The notes: a model not told the origin generated them from the sequence alone. A DNA stretch of 64,000 bases from a bacterium (GCA_016712675.1 JADJQR010000001.1:2604001-2668000), one strand, 5' to 3'; numbered from the stretch's first letter, positions 8,560-16,671 are shown. A program made the numbers and translations.

Positions 8560-9774
8560 TCACCGCGCCGCCACGGCCAGGACCTTCTTCACCGCGGCAA
8601 CGGTATCAGCCATCTCCTGCTCGCCCAACGTGGGATGCACCATGAACATCAGGCTCGTGACGCCCAGTTCCGCGGCCACCGGGAACCGCGCTGCCGGCTC
8701 CATGCCCGAGCCGACGAACGCCTGTTCGCGGTAGATCTCCGGACAGGACCCCATCCAGCACGGGATGCCCTCGCAGTTGATCGCGTGTTTGACCCGGTCA
8801 CGATCCCATCCGTCGCGGAGCTGTCCGGGCCGCACGAAACCGTAGAACTTGTACCAGGCGTGTTCGACATGCGCCGGCGGGACGGGCAGGCTCAGGCCCG
8901 GCGTCCCCGACAGCCCCAGCAGCAGAGCGGTGGCGTTCTCGGTGCGCCGGCCATGCCAGAGGTCGAGTCGCCCGAGCTGGTTCAGACCCAGCGCCGCCTG
9001 CATCTCGGTGAGGCGGCCATTGGTGCCGAAGCCCTCGTGCACCCACTTGAAGCCCGGCTGCTTCTCCGTCTCTGCGATCGCGCGCCGGCTCTTGCCGTGC
9101 TCCTTCAGCGACCAGACACGGTCGAACAGCCCGTCATCGTCCGTGACGAGCATGCCGCCCTCGCCACCGGTCGTGATGATCTTGTCCTGGCAGAAGGAGA
9201 AGATGCCCAGATGGCCGATGCCGCCGACCGGACGGCCACGGTACCGCGCGCCATGGGCCTGCGCGCAGTCCTCGATGACGCGCAGACCGTGCGCGTCGGC
9301 CAGACGCATGATCCCGTCCATCTCGCAGGGCCAGCCGGCCAGGTGCACGACGATGATCGCCTTCGTTCGCGGGCCGATGTGCGGCGCGATCGTGTCGACC
9401 GTGAGATTCTGCGACTCCGGGTCGACGTCGGCGAACACCGCGGTGGCGCCGCGCAGGACAGGCGCCGACGCCGACGCCATGAACGAGCGGGAGGTGACGA
9501 TGACCTCGTCACCGATGCCGACGCCGAGCGCCTGCAGCGCCAGTTCCAGCGCCACCGTGCCGTTGGCCAACGCGACGGCATGACGGGTGCCGCAGTGCTC
9601 CGCGTAGGCGGCTTCGAAGGCGCGGCAGAGGTCGCCCGTCCAGTAGTTGATCCGCCCGGATCTCAACACGCGTCCCACTGCCTCGATATCGGCCTCTTCG
9701 AAATGGGGCCAGGCTGGCAGCGCAGCCGCGCGGACCGGCGTGCCGCCATCGACCGCCAGCACCATCCGTTGCAT
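8560..9774 (-). CDS. DegT/DnrJ/EryC1/StrS family PLP-dependent sugar aminotransferase (PglE-like role)
   Basis: A 404-residue fold-type I aminotransferase acting on a keto-sugar nucleotide. The PLP-binding lysine is in FSFCQDKIITTGGEGGM, and VIEDCAQAHGARY carries the Asp that contacts the pyridine nitrogen. NGTVALELALQALG and GDEVIVTSRSFMAS are the usual N-terminal signatures. Three ATGs lie close together (9789, 9774, 9765); 9774 is chosen because GGAAGGA sits at proper spacing before it. The gene follows the dehydratase start by 34 bases on the same strand, so conversion of the 4-keto sugar to the 4-amino sugar is the likely step. The QDK variant also occurs in other DegT subfamilies, so the exact product is uncertain. 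Confidence 0.9.
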   Translation of the reverse strand: MQRMVLAVDGGTPVRAAALPAWPHFEEADIEAVGRVLRSGRINYWTGDLCRAFEAAYAEHCGTRHAVALANGTVALELALQALGVGIGDEVIVTSRSFMASASAPVLRGATAVFADVDPESQNLTVDTIAPHIGPRTKAIIVVHLAGWPCEMDGIMRLADAHGLRVIEDCAQAHGARYRGRPVGGIGHLGIFSFCQDKIITTGGEGGMLVTDDDGLFDRVWSLKEHGKSRRAIAETEKQPGFKWVHEGFGTNGRLTEMQAALGLNQLGRLDLWHGRRTENATALLLGLSGTPGLSLPVPPAHVEHAWYKFYGFVRPGQLRDGWDRDRVKHAINCEGIPCWMGSCPEIYREQAFVGSGMEPAARFPVAAELGVTSLMFMVHPTLGEQEMADTVAAVKKVLAVAAR

Positions 9775-9854
9775 CTGTTTTCCTTCCATCGTCGCTGCTT
9801 CTCCCCACGCTCCGTGCCGGTCGGCACGCGCCGTACACGGCTCCGGTCCCCGGT

Positions 9855-10451
9855 TCATGCGTTCGGCCCCGGGCCGTTGCCGCGGAACGCATCCATCGTC
9901 GCCTGCCCCGCCTGGTGGATCCCCTCGCGGCGCAGAACCAGCCCCACCGTGCGGGCGATGATCCGAAGATCCAACCACAGGCTGCGGTGGTCGACGTACC
10001 AGACGTCCATCTCCAGGCGCGTGGTCCAGTCCACCGCATTGCGCCCATTCACCTGGCTCCAGCCGGTGAGGCCGGGACGAACCTCGTGCCGCCGCGCCTG
10101 CCGCGGACTGTACAACGGCAGGTACTCCATGAGCAGCGGCCGCGGACCCACCAGGCTCATGTCCCCCCGCAGCACGTTCCACAGCTCGGGCAACTCGTCC
10201 AGACTGGTGGCGCGCAGCCAGCGGCCGAACCCCGTCAGCCGCGCCCCGTCCGGCAAAAGGTCGCCGTCCGGGCCGCGCTCGCCGGTCATCGTCCGGAACT
10301 TGACCAACCGGAACGGACGCCCATGATACCCCGGGCGTCGCTGGACGAACAGCACGGGCGCGCCCATATTCAGCCGGACCAGCAGGGCGATCACGGCCAG
10401 CGGGAGCGCCAGCACCATCAACCCTGCGGCGGCAGCCGCGCCATCCAGCAT
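9855..10451 (-). CDS. Phosphoglycosyl transferase, priming enzyme (PglC-like bacterial sugar transferase)
   Basis: A 198-residue monotopic phosphoglycosyl transferase of the minimal PglC size: one reentrant helix (residues about 6-28) and the catalytic domain. Motifs include FVQRRPGYHGRPFRLVKFRT, SLDELPELWNVLRGDMSLVG with the catalytic Asp-Glu, GPRPLLMEYL, and RPGLTGWSQVNGRN. It moves a phospho-sugar from a UDP donor to undecaprenyl phosphate, starting the glycan. ATG 10451 has no good ribosome site; a CTG nine bases upstream with AAGG before it would add LKR and look more like the family start (KRxLD), so a rare CTG start is possible. It is divergent from the acetyltransferase gene and followed by the aminotransferase gene. 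Confidence 0.93.
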   Translation of the reverse strand: MLDGAAAAAGLMVLALPLAVIALLVRLNMGAPVLFVQRRPGYHGRPFRLVKFRTMTGERGPDGDLLPDGARLTGFGRWLRATSLDELPELWNVLRGDMSLVGPRPLLMEYLPLYSPRQARRHEVRPGLTGWSQVNGRNAVDWTTRLEMDVWYVDHRSLWLDLRIIARTVGLVLRREGIHQAGQATMDAFRGNGPGPNA

Positions 10452-10595
10452 GCGCTTCAGTTCAGGTCGCCTTTCCGGCCGCGGACGCCGACAACGCCGC
10501 CGGCGGTCCCCTGGGCCGGTCCAATGTGCCGCCGCCCGCTTGAAAACACAAGCCCGCGGCTGCATGGTAACTCGTTGCCACGGGAGGCTCAATCC

Positions 10596-11267
10596 ATGTT
10601 GCACAAGCGCCTGGTCGTGATCGGCGCCGGAGGTTTCGCCCGGGAAGTACGCTGGCTGGCCCGCGAGATCACGGCGGCGCGCGGCGACGCCGAGGCCTAC
10701 CGATTCGTGGGCTATGTGGTCAGCGACCCGGCGAAAGCGTCGCCGTTCGACAGCGCCGACGAGATCCTGGGCAATCTGGACTGGCTGGCTACCCACCGCG
10801 AAGCCTGGGACGTGCTGGCGATGGGGATCGGGAACGCCGCCCCCCGCCTGAAGGTGGCGGACGAATTGGAGACGCGCTGGGGCCCGGAGTGCTGGCCGGC
10901 CCTGGTGCATCCGACGGTCCGCCTGGACGCCGATTCCTGCCGCATCGCACACGGCGTGGCCCTGTGCGCAGGTGTGCTGGGGACAGTGAACCTCGAGTTC
11001 GCGCCGTTCGCCATGGTCAACCTGGCGGTGACCATTGGCCATGAAGCCCGCATCGGCCGGGCCGCCTGCCTGAACCCGACGGTGAACATCTCCGGTGGCG
11101 TCGTGATCGGCGCCGGCGCGCTGGTCGGGACGGGTGCCCAGGTGCTGCAATACGTCGAGGTGGGTGCTGGTGCCACGGTCGGAGCCGGAGCCGTCGTCGC
11201 CAAGGCCGTGCCGCCCGGGGTCACCGTGGTGGGGATTCCGGCCAAGCCGCTGGCCCCGCGGCCGTAG
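10596..11267 (+). CDS. Sugar O/N-acetyltransferase with left-handed beta-helix (NeuD/PglD family)
   Basis: A 223-residue protein starting at ATG 10596, with GGGAGG eight bases before. The N-terminal domain (LVVIGAGGFAREVRWLAREI) is the nucleotide-sugar-binding Rossmann-like part of the NeuD/PglD family. From about residue 95 the hexapeptide repeats of the left-handed beta helix begin (GHEARIGRAACLNPTVNISG, then VVIGAGALVGTGAQVLQYV and the closing VTVVGIPAKPL), and the histidine in TIGHEA is the expected catalytic base. PglD acetylates the C4 amino group of the amino sugar made by PglF and PglE. The gene stands divergent from the PglC-like gene and so completes the set although on the opposite strand. 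Confidence 0.9.
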   Translation: MLHKRLVVIGAGGFAREVRWLAREITAARGDAEAYRFVGYVVSDPAKASPFDSADEILGNLDWLATHREAWDVLAMGIGNAAPRLKVADELETRWGPECWPALVHPTVRLDADSCRIAHGVALCAGVLGTVNLEFAPFAMVNLAVTIGHEARIGRAACLNPTVNISGGVVIGAGALVGTGAQVLQYVEVGAGATVGAGAVVAKAVPPGVTVVGIPAKPLAPRP

Positions 11268-11282
11268 GGCCGGGCCGCGCGC

Positions 11283-12059
11283 TCAGCGCACGTTGTGCAC
11301 GGCCTCGATGATGTCGTCGAGCTCCCGGTCCAGCTCCCCGGCCACCGACGGGACGCCGCCCCGCACCAACGACACCTGCGGCTTGATGCGTCGGGGCGCG
11401 GCCGAAGGCGGCACGTTGCTGACCAGCGGCGCATCCAGCAGCAGCTCGCCGGCCGTGACCGCGCGCGTGGTCTTCCAGGGCGAGACCGTCTCCAGGATGG
11501 TCCACACGTCGCGCAGCAGCGGGTCCTGCAGGCACTGCTCGTACATGGCCAGCTTGCGGGGCATGACGCGGTCGATGTAGAAATCGCGCGGCGCAGGCAC
11601 CTGCGCGTCGGCCAGGATGCTCTCCTCACTGCGGAAGGCCAGCGTGGCGCGGTGGGTGATACCCGGCCGGACGTCCAGGATGCGGGCGTACTGCGCGGGG
11701 AACAGGGCGGCGAACTCCGGCACTTCGGGCCGCGGGCCGACCAGCGACATCTCGCCTTTCAGCACGTTCCACAGCTGGGGCAGCTCGTCCAGTTTGGTGT
11801 GCCGCAGCAGGCGGCCCAGAGGCGTCACGCGCGGGTCGCCGCCGATCGTCACGCGGGCGCCGCGGCGGTCGGCATCGGCCACCATCGAACGGAACTTGTA
11901 CATGCGGAACGTCCGGCCGCCGCGCCCGAGGCGCTCCTGCGCGAACAGCGCCGGGCCGGGGCTGGTCACCCGCACGGCCAAGGCGATGGCGGCCAGCAGA
12001 GGGAACAGGAAGAGCAGGCCGCAGGCGGCCGCCGAGGCGTCCAGGATTCGCTTGCCCAT
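11283..12059 (-). CDS. Second priming sugar transferase (bacterial sugar transferase, extended C-terminus)
   Basis: A 258-residue monotopic phosphoglycosyl transferase starting MGKRILDASAAACGLLFLFP, with GGAGG five bases before ATG 12059. It carries FAQERLGRGGRTFRMYKFRS, LDELPQLWNVLKGEMSLVGPR and RPGITHRATLAF; in the last, the usual G-W-x-Q is altered, as in the subgroup with the YIDxxMPxKLxMYE extension seen here (DRVMPRKLAMYEQ). A disordered 60-residue tail follows. It would start a different glycan from the PglC-like enzyme 1 kb away. It is convergent with the acetyltransferase gene (15-base gap) and has a 280-base, less GC-rich region upstream. Confidence 0.92.
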   Translation of the reverse strand: MGKRILDASAAACGLLFLFPLLAAIALAVRVTSPGPALFAQERLGRGGRTFRMYKFRSMVADADRRGARVTIGGDPRVTPLGRLLRHTKLDELPQLWNVLKGEMSLVGPRPEVPEFAALFPAQYARILDVRPGITHRATLAFRSEESILADAQVPAPRDFYIDRVMPRKLAMYEQCLQDPLLRDVWTILETVSPWKTTRAVTAGELLLDAPLVSNVPPSAAPRRIKPQVSLVRGGVPSVAGELDRELDDIIEAVHNVR

Positions 12060-12339
12060 CGATCCTCCGTGCTTCGGGCAAAGGCCGACTTCGATGTGTC
12101 CCGCGATGTCAGCGCACACGTTGCATGTAAGGCAAATCTTCACTGCAAGCTCTGTACCGCAATGGGCGAATCCCACCCGCGCGAACGTCCGTTTCGCACA
12201 AGTGCAATGTCGGCATAGTGATGCCATGTCCGGAGGGCGGCAAGCAAAAAAATCGGACGGCTGAAATTCAGATCTCAAAAGTGGGTTATGCCGGGACGAA
12301 AGCGTCCGCGCACGCACGGAACCCGGGCACCCCGCCCCT
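12060..12339. other. Intergenic region upstream of the second priming transferase
   Basis: About 280 bases without a gene, clearly less GC-rich than its surroundings, with an A7 run near 12245 and a short palindromic CTGAAATTCAG near 12264. This is where the priming transferase promoter should lie. No convincing sigma-70 or sigma-54 boxes could be picked out by eye, and no hairpin is followed by a T-run strong enough to call a terminator. Confidence 0.4.
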
Positions 12340-12597
12340 TCAGCCCGGCCGGGTCTGCTCCTCCAAGAGCGTGAGGTAGGCCAGCGCGTGCTCGCGGGTC
12401 TCGCCGCACATCTCCGGGCCCGGGCGCAGGCGGGCGCACACCTCCGGCCGCTCCGGCAGCCCGAACAGGGCGCAGCGCAGGTCGGCCGTCAGGTGCGGGC
12501 AGGGCAGGCCGGCGGGCTTGCCGCCGGGCAGGCCGGGCAGGGGCGAACTGATGCTGATGGCGATGCAGCAGGCGGCGCAGCCGGGGCGGCAGTCCAT
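12340..12597 (-). CDS. YkgJ family cysteine cluster protein (short)
   Basis: An 85-residue protein with the cysteine pattern of the YkgJ / CxxCxxCC family: CRPGCAACC at the N-terminus, then CPHL, CALFG and CARL, followed by EMCGE. Such proteins are thought to bind a metal or iron-sulfur cluster; their function is not established. ATG 12597 is chosen because it starts exactly at the conserved cluster and lies one base past the stop of the DUF1801 gene (TAG-C-ATG), which implies coupled translation. The frame is open upstream, but only as antisense-like sequence inside the DUF1801 gene. Confidence 0.82.
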   Translation of the reverse strand: MDCRPGCAACCIAISISSPLPGLPGGKPAGLPCPHLTADLRCALFGLPERPEVCARLRPGPEMCGETREHALAYLTLLEEQTRPG

Positions 12598-12598
12598 G

Positions 12599-13108
12599 CT
12601 ACGGGTACCGCTTCCGGATCTCGGCCGCCGACCGCCGCAGCAGCGTCTCGAGCACACCCAGGTCCAGGTCGGACAGGCGCTTGACGTACAGGCAGGCCTT
12701 GGAGGTGCGGTGCCGGCCCAGCTTGGCCAGCAGTTCCCCGGCACCTTCGAAGCCGGACATCAGGTAGATGGTCAGGTCCGCCTTGCGCGAGGCGAATCCC
12801 AGCAGGCAGCAATCGCCCTCGTGCCCGCTGTCGTACTTGTAGTGGTAGGCGTCGAAGCCGACGATGCTGGGCCCCCACATCACCGGCGGCTTGCCGGTGA
12901 TAGCGCTCATCAGCTCGACCAGGGCCTGGCAGTCCTGCCGGCGCTGCGGGTCGGTGATGGCGGCGAGGTAGGAGGCGGGGCTGACCTGGGTGGGCTTGGT
13001 CTTGGCTTCGTATTTCTTTTTTGGGGTGGGCTTTTTGGCGGGGGCCTTCTTGGTCGCGGTCTTCTTGGTCGGTGTCTTCTTGGTCGGTGTCTTCTTGGCC
13101 GGTGCCAT
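12599..13108 (-). CDS. DUF1801 protein with a lysine/threonine/proline-rich N-terminal tail
   Basis: A 169-residue protein. Residues 1-45 are a basic tail of repeated KKTPTKK-like units (KKTPTKKTPTKKTATKK), like the tails of histone-H1-like bacterial proteins. Residues 48-169 form a DUF1801 (YdhG-like) domain: CQALVELMSAITGKPPVMWG, FDAYHYKYDSGHEGDCCLLG, SRKADLTIYLMSGF and the closing DLGVLETLLRRSAAEIRKRY. ATG 13108 has AGGAG upstream. Most family members lack such a tail, which would favour nucleic-acid binding. The YkgJ gene starts one base after its stop. Function is unknown. Confidence 0.88.
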   Translation of the reverse strand: MAPAKKTPTKKTPTKKTATKKAPAKKPTPKKKYEAKTKPTQVSPASYLAAITDPQRRQDCQALVELMSAITGKPPVMWGPSIVGFDAYHYKYDSGHEGDCCLLGFASRKADLTIYLMSGFEGAGELLAKLGRHRTSKACLYVKRLSDLDLGVLETLLRRSAAEIRKRYP

Positions 13109-13268
13109 CACGGGCTCCTGTCGGGGTGTCCTGCCGGTCCTGGCCGGGCGGGCCGCGCCTGGCCGGCCCGATGCGTGAGACAGGTTTAGCAACGCGGCGG
13201 CCGGGTGGCCAGTGCGGGCGGTCAGCGGGTGCCCGGGAGGAGGCCCCACCACCACCGGTGGTCGCGGG

Positions 13269-14315
13269 TCAACGGACGTTCCCGCCCGGCCCCACCGTCG
13301 CGCGCAGCACGCGCGTGCCGTCATCGGCGGTCTCGTGCAGGTACACGCGTCCCTGCGAATCCGCGCCCGCGACGGCGGTGTACTTCTCCACCTCGGTGCG
13401 GGCCAGCAGGTTCAGCTGGGCGTCGTAGAGGCACAGGAGCGTGCACGTCGACCCGTCGTCGCGCCGGCGCCACGCGCTGACCATCACCCGGCCGCCACCC
13501 GCCGGTGCGATGCCCGACGCCATGCCCGGGAAGCGCATCGCCATGCGCCCGTTCCTGATCTCGGGCTCTTCCGGCTCCGGGATGAAGCCGGCGCCTCCGG
13601 CATCGGTCTGGTGCAACACCGTGCCATCGGGAGCCAGGATCCGCACCAGGTACGGGGCCGCCTGGGCGAACAGGAGCCGGCCTTCAGGACCGGCGGCGAT
13701 CCGCCCGCCGCCATAGGCGTCCTCGACCAGCCGCGGCAGATCCCGACCCGCCGCGAACGTGTCGCAGAACGACCGCAGGTATGCGCCCTGCGCGTCGTGA
13801 AGGTCGACGGTGGTGTGGTGGCGGGAATCGACGGCGACGATGGCCACGTGGCCGTCAGGGGTGATCGCCAGCGCTCGCGCCGGGCTGGTCGCATGCGCGC
13901 GTTCGGACACCGCCACATGGCGGAAGTCCGCGTCGAGCACCTGCACGCGCCCTCCCATGCCCGCCACGTGGATCCGATCCTGCCCGTCGATGGCGATGAC
14001 CGGCATGCTCATCAGGTCGCCCGGGCCGTCGCCGGCAGCGGCGAAGGTGCCTTGCCAGGTGCCGTCAGGGCCGAAGCGGTGGAGAGCCGGCTGGCCGCCG
14101 TCGACGACGTAGATGTTGCCGCGGGAGTCCTCGGCCACCGAGGTGATCGCATTCAGGATGTAGACGTCCTCGGTCCCGGGGCCGCCGAGCATCAAGTCGG
14201 AGGTAATGGACAGCGGCGGCACCGCGTCGACGGCGCGTGCAGCCGGCGTGGCGGCCAGAGCCAGGAGCAGGACCGCGAAAGCTGACAGGAGCGCTGCCGG
14301 GCGGGGAATCGTCAT
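13269..14315 (-). CDS. Secreted six-bladed beta-propeller (NHL-like) protein
   Basis: A 348-residue exported protein: signal peptide (PAALLSAFAVLLLALAATPAARA) followed by repeated blade motifs such as SVAEDSRGNIYVVDGGQPAL, FGPDGTWQGTFAAAGDGPGD, IDGQDRIHVAG and ALAITPDGHVAIVAV. The RxGxGPGDL-type blade end is characteristic of 6-bladed propeller proteins abundant in FCB-group genomes, whose role is not established; binding in the periplasm is likely. ATG 14315 overlaps the stop of the DUF1330 gene (ATGA, 14312-14315). A related propeller gene lies at 15.6-16.5 kb in the same chain. Confidence 0.85.
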   Translation of the reverse strand: MTIPRPAALLSAFAVLLLALAATPAARAVDAVPPLSITSDLMLGGPGTEDVYILNAITSVAEDSRGNIYVVDGGQPALHRFGPDGTWQGTFAAAGDGPGDLMSMPVIAIDGQDRIHVAGMGGRVQVLDADFRHVAVSERAHATSPARALAITPDGHVAIVAVDSRHHTTVDLHDAQGAYLRSFCDTFAAGRDLPRLVEDAYGGGRIAAGPEGRLLFAQAAPYLVRILAPDGTVLHQTDAGGAGFIPEPEEPEIRNGRMAMRFPGMASGIAPAGGGRVMVSAWRRRDDGSTCTLLCLYDAQLNLLARTEVEKYTAVAGADSQGRVYLHETADDGTRVLRATVGPGGNVR

Positions 14316-14602
14316 GACCGTCCCTTCAGGAAGACCGCATCGGTGGTCGCCGCACGGTGCCGGTGCTGCGCGATCGCCTGATACTCCGGTGAGCCATACC
14401 ACCCTCGGGCGGCCGCCTCGTCGGGGAACTCGATCAGGACCGTGCGCGAGCACGGCCAGGCGCCTTCGAGCACCTGCGGGGAGTCGTCGACGGCCAGGAC
14501 GCGGGCGCCGAAGCGGGCCAGCGGGGCGTCGGTGCCGGCCAGGTAGAGGGCGTAGGTGGCGGGGTCGTGGATGGTTAGGCGGGCGAGGAAGTAGCAGGTC
14601 AT
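14312..14602 (-). CDS. DUF1330 domain protein
   Basis: A 96-residue single-domain protein with the DUF1330 dimeric alpha/beta-barrel features: YFLARLTIHDPATYALYL at the start, RTVLIEFPDEAAARGWYGSP in the middle and YQAIAQHRHRAATTDAVFLKG at the end. Members are small cytoplasmic dimers of unknown function related in fold to ABM monooxygenases. The start is fixed by overlap with the upstream DUF4424-like gene (ATGA, 14599-14602); its own stop overlaps the propeller gene. A cytoplasmic protein between two exported ones, all coupled, is curious. Confidence 0.88.
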   Translation of the reverse strand: MTCYFLARLTIHDPATYALYLAGTDAPLARFGARVLAVDDSPQVLEGAWPCSRTVLIEFPDEAAARGWYGSPEYQAIAQHRHRAATTDAVFLKGRS

Positions 14603-15543
14603 CGGAATTCCTCGCTCAGGGAATCGGCCAGGGCCGCCAATTCGCGGCTCAGGTCGGGAAGGGAAGAACCCAGAGCCCGGGACACTTCGACCAGGAACTG
14701 CGGTCTGCAGTGGCGAAATATGCTCGAACCAAAGACCCAGCGGTGCGCGTCCTCCGGCGCGACGGCTCCTCCTTGATCGTACTCCCCACGCCAAGCACGC
14801 GCCAGGTGCGCCGCGTACTCGGCGGGTATCTCCATGCCCACCTCGATATCGCAGTCGGGCTCCAGGTCCGTCGCTGCCCAGACGAACTCGGTGCCGGTGT
14901 CGTGCCACTCGGGCGGGTACCAGGCGTCCTTCAGGGACATCTGGCCGGGGATCAGGCGTAGGACAACCGCACCGATCGACCCCGCCCACGAGGCGCCCGT
15001 CCGCAACACGTAAGAGACGTTATACGACGAGGACGTGCTTCCCGAATACCCATGGCTGTACTCCGTTCGCAGGACGCGCGTCTGACCCGGTGCGAACGAG
15101 CAGTTCCAGACGTGCGCCACATTGTACGGAACACACCATTGATCGCCGGTCCCGATCGCCGTCGGCGCGTCCTTGGCCGGCAGCGCGGTCGTGTCGACAG
15201 GACGTCCATCCACGGTCACGACCAGGTCCTCGATGGCCGACACGACGCCGGGGCGCGGGCTGTCGTCATCTGCATCGGGCCAGTAGTCGGGGAAGCCCAG
15301 CAGGAGCGTGTCGGCCGGGCCCTCGTTCACGACGACGAACAGGCAGGAGACCCGGATCACGTCAGGGGTCCTGAGGTCGAAGACGACCTCCTCGGCCACC
15401 ATGCGGACGTGGTCCGAGCCCGACAGGGAGACCGTGCCGCCGGAGCCCTCAAAGACGCCGTCGTCGGCATGGGCGGACCGGCCTGCGAGGACCAGCAGGG
15501 ACACCGTGACCGCGACCCGACGCCGGCACGATTCAGTGCGCAT
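14599..15543 (-). CDS. Secreted DUF4424-like protein
   Basis: A 314-residue protein with signal peptide (VAVTVSLLVLAGRSAHA). After it comes GTVSLSGSDHVRMVAEEVVF, then IRVSCLFVVVNEGPADTLLLG and GFPDY, resembling the opening of DUF4424 (a beta-rich domain that starts with a conserved V-x-M-x-x-E-D/E segment and a YRFRN-like strand). Cysteine pairs (CVPYNVAHVWNC, CDIEV) suggest a periplasmic disulfide. An upstream ATG exists at 15588, but ATG 15543 has GGAGG upstream and begins at the signal peptide. Its start overlaps the end of the restored reading frame of the propeller gene upstream. Function unknown; family assignment moderate. Confidence 0.72.
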   Translation of the reverse strand: MRTESCRRRVAVTVSLLVLAGRSAHADDGVFEGSGGTVSLSGSDHVRMVAEEVVFDLRTPDVIRVSCLFVVVNEGPADTLLLGFPDYWPDADDDSPRPGVVSAIEDLVVTVDGRPVDTTALPAKDAPTAIGTGDQWCVPYNVAHVWNCSFAPGQTRVLRTEYSHGYSGSTSSSYNVSYVLRTGASWAGSIGAVVLRLIPGQMSLKDAWYPPEWHDTGTEFVWAATDLEPDCDIEVGMEIPAEYAAHLARAWRGEYDQGGAVAPEDAHRWVFGSSIFRHCRPQFLVEVSRALGSSLPDLSRELAALADSLSEEFR

Positions 15544-15600
15544 GCGCCACCACCTCCGGTTCCGATTCGCTGTCTGGAACATTCGCATGCCGCACCACGA

Positions 15601-16464
15601 TCACGTGCCGCCCCGGCAGCAGGAACCAAGCCCCGCCGCGCCGTTCGGCCGGGCCAGCCGGGCCGCCACCTCAGCCCTTTCGCCGGCGGTGCGGTCCCGG
15701 CGCCGGGTGACCAGGGGGAACTCGGAGGGCTTGCGGCCGCCGGCCGCCAGCACCACCACGCGCGGACGGTCACGGTCCGGGGTCAGGAACACGTTGCCGG
15801 CCCGGTCCACGTCCCAGGCGTTGTAGACGAAGTTGTAGCTGTCGGCCTCGTCCGCCAGGGGCTCGCGCGTCGACATGGCCTTGTCCGGGACGCGATGGAT
15901 GATCGTGGCGGCGGACCCGTTGTCGGGCACGCGCGCCAGGGCCACATCGAAGGCGCGGGTGCCGGCTTCCGAGTCGAGCACCGCGAACGCGGCCACGTAG
16001 CCGCCGGCGCAGCGCCGCGTGTCGTAGGTCAGGGTGGCGCCGCTGCCGTCGGGGTTCATGCGCAGGTGGCCGGCGCCCACCTCGGGCTTGCCCGCGACGT
16101 CGAACCAGACCGGGCGCGACGACATGGCGCCCAGCAGGCCGACCCGTCCGTCCGGCGCGACGAACAGGCGCGAGGCCATGCGGGTTTCGCCGGGGCCGTC
16201 GCCGGGGTGGCCGAGGGAGCGCAAGAGATCGCCGTTGGGGGTGATTACCAGGACGGATTGGCGTTGGAAGTCCAGGAGGTAGGTGTTGTTGGTGGGGTCA
16301 GTGGCGGCGTCTATGATGTTGGCGATGAGCGGGGCCTCTTTGGAGGGGGTCAGGTGCCATTGTTCCGCGAGGTGGGCGGTCATGAGCAACGTCGCAGCAA
16401 TCATCGGGCTTGAGGCAAGGGAAGCCACCATGAAGATTGAAAACTGCACCGGTGAATACCTCAT
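15601..16464 (-). CDS. Secreted six-bladed beta-propeller protein, C-terminus probably shifted out of frame
   Basis: The in-frame product is 287 residues: signal peptide, then blades with ATDPTNNTYLLDFQRQSVLV, LGHPGDGPGETRMASRLFVA, PDGRVGLLGA and NAWDVDRAGNVFLTPDRDRP. The last 15 residues before the stop (AGLGSCCRGGT) look unlike the family. Reading back by one base at the four-C run 15631-15634 (GGGG on the coding strand) gives AWFLLPGRHVIVVRHANV and a stop at 15533, which overlaps the next gene's ATG by 11 bases as expected in this tightly packed chain. A one-base deletion, sequencing error or -1 slippage is therefore likely. ATG 16464 is preferred to 16470 because GAGG is six bases before it. 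Confidence 0.75.
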   Translation of the reverse strand: MRYSPVQFSIFMVASLASSPMIAATLLMTAHLAEQWHLTPSKEAPLIANIIDAATDPTNNTYLLDFQRQSVLVITPNGDLLRSLGHPGDGPGETRMASRLFVAPDGRVGLLGAMSSRPVWFDVAGKPEVGAGHLRMNPDGSGATLTYDTRRCAGGYVAAFAVLDSEAGTRAFDVALARVPDNGSAATIIHRVPDKAMSTREPLADEADSYNFVYNAWDVDRAGNVFLTPDRDRPRVVVLAAGGRKPSEFPLVTRRRDRTAGERAEVAARLARPNGAAGLGSCCRGGT

Positions 16465-16671
16465 CGGCATCCTCGTCGCCGCGAGAACGACCAGTCATCG
16501 AGAGAACGACCCGACCCTATCAGAGGCTGAAGTCGCCGCCAATCTTAGGAACAGTCCAGATTCCTGTTTCGCAGCTACAGCCAACCGCAGATAATGTTGG
16601 AAAAAATCGAACAACTTGCGCCATGATGCATGTTGCGCGAGTGCCACCGATCGGCGAGGAGGGCCGTGGTT

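Noticed and set aside
12190-12270. Possible sigma-54 promoter upstream of the second priming transferase
   Set aside because: A TGGCAT and TGC pair exists on the minus strand, but the spacing is one base short of the GG-N10-GC rule and the flanks do not fit.
12599-12744. Upstream extension of the YkgJ frame (134 codons in all)
   Set aside because: The extra 49 codons lie within the DUF1801 gene, lack the cluster motif, and the ATG at 12597 fits the coupled start.
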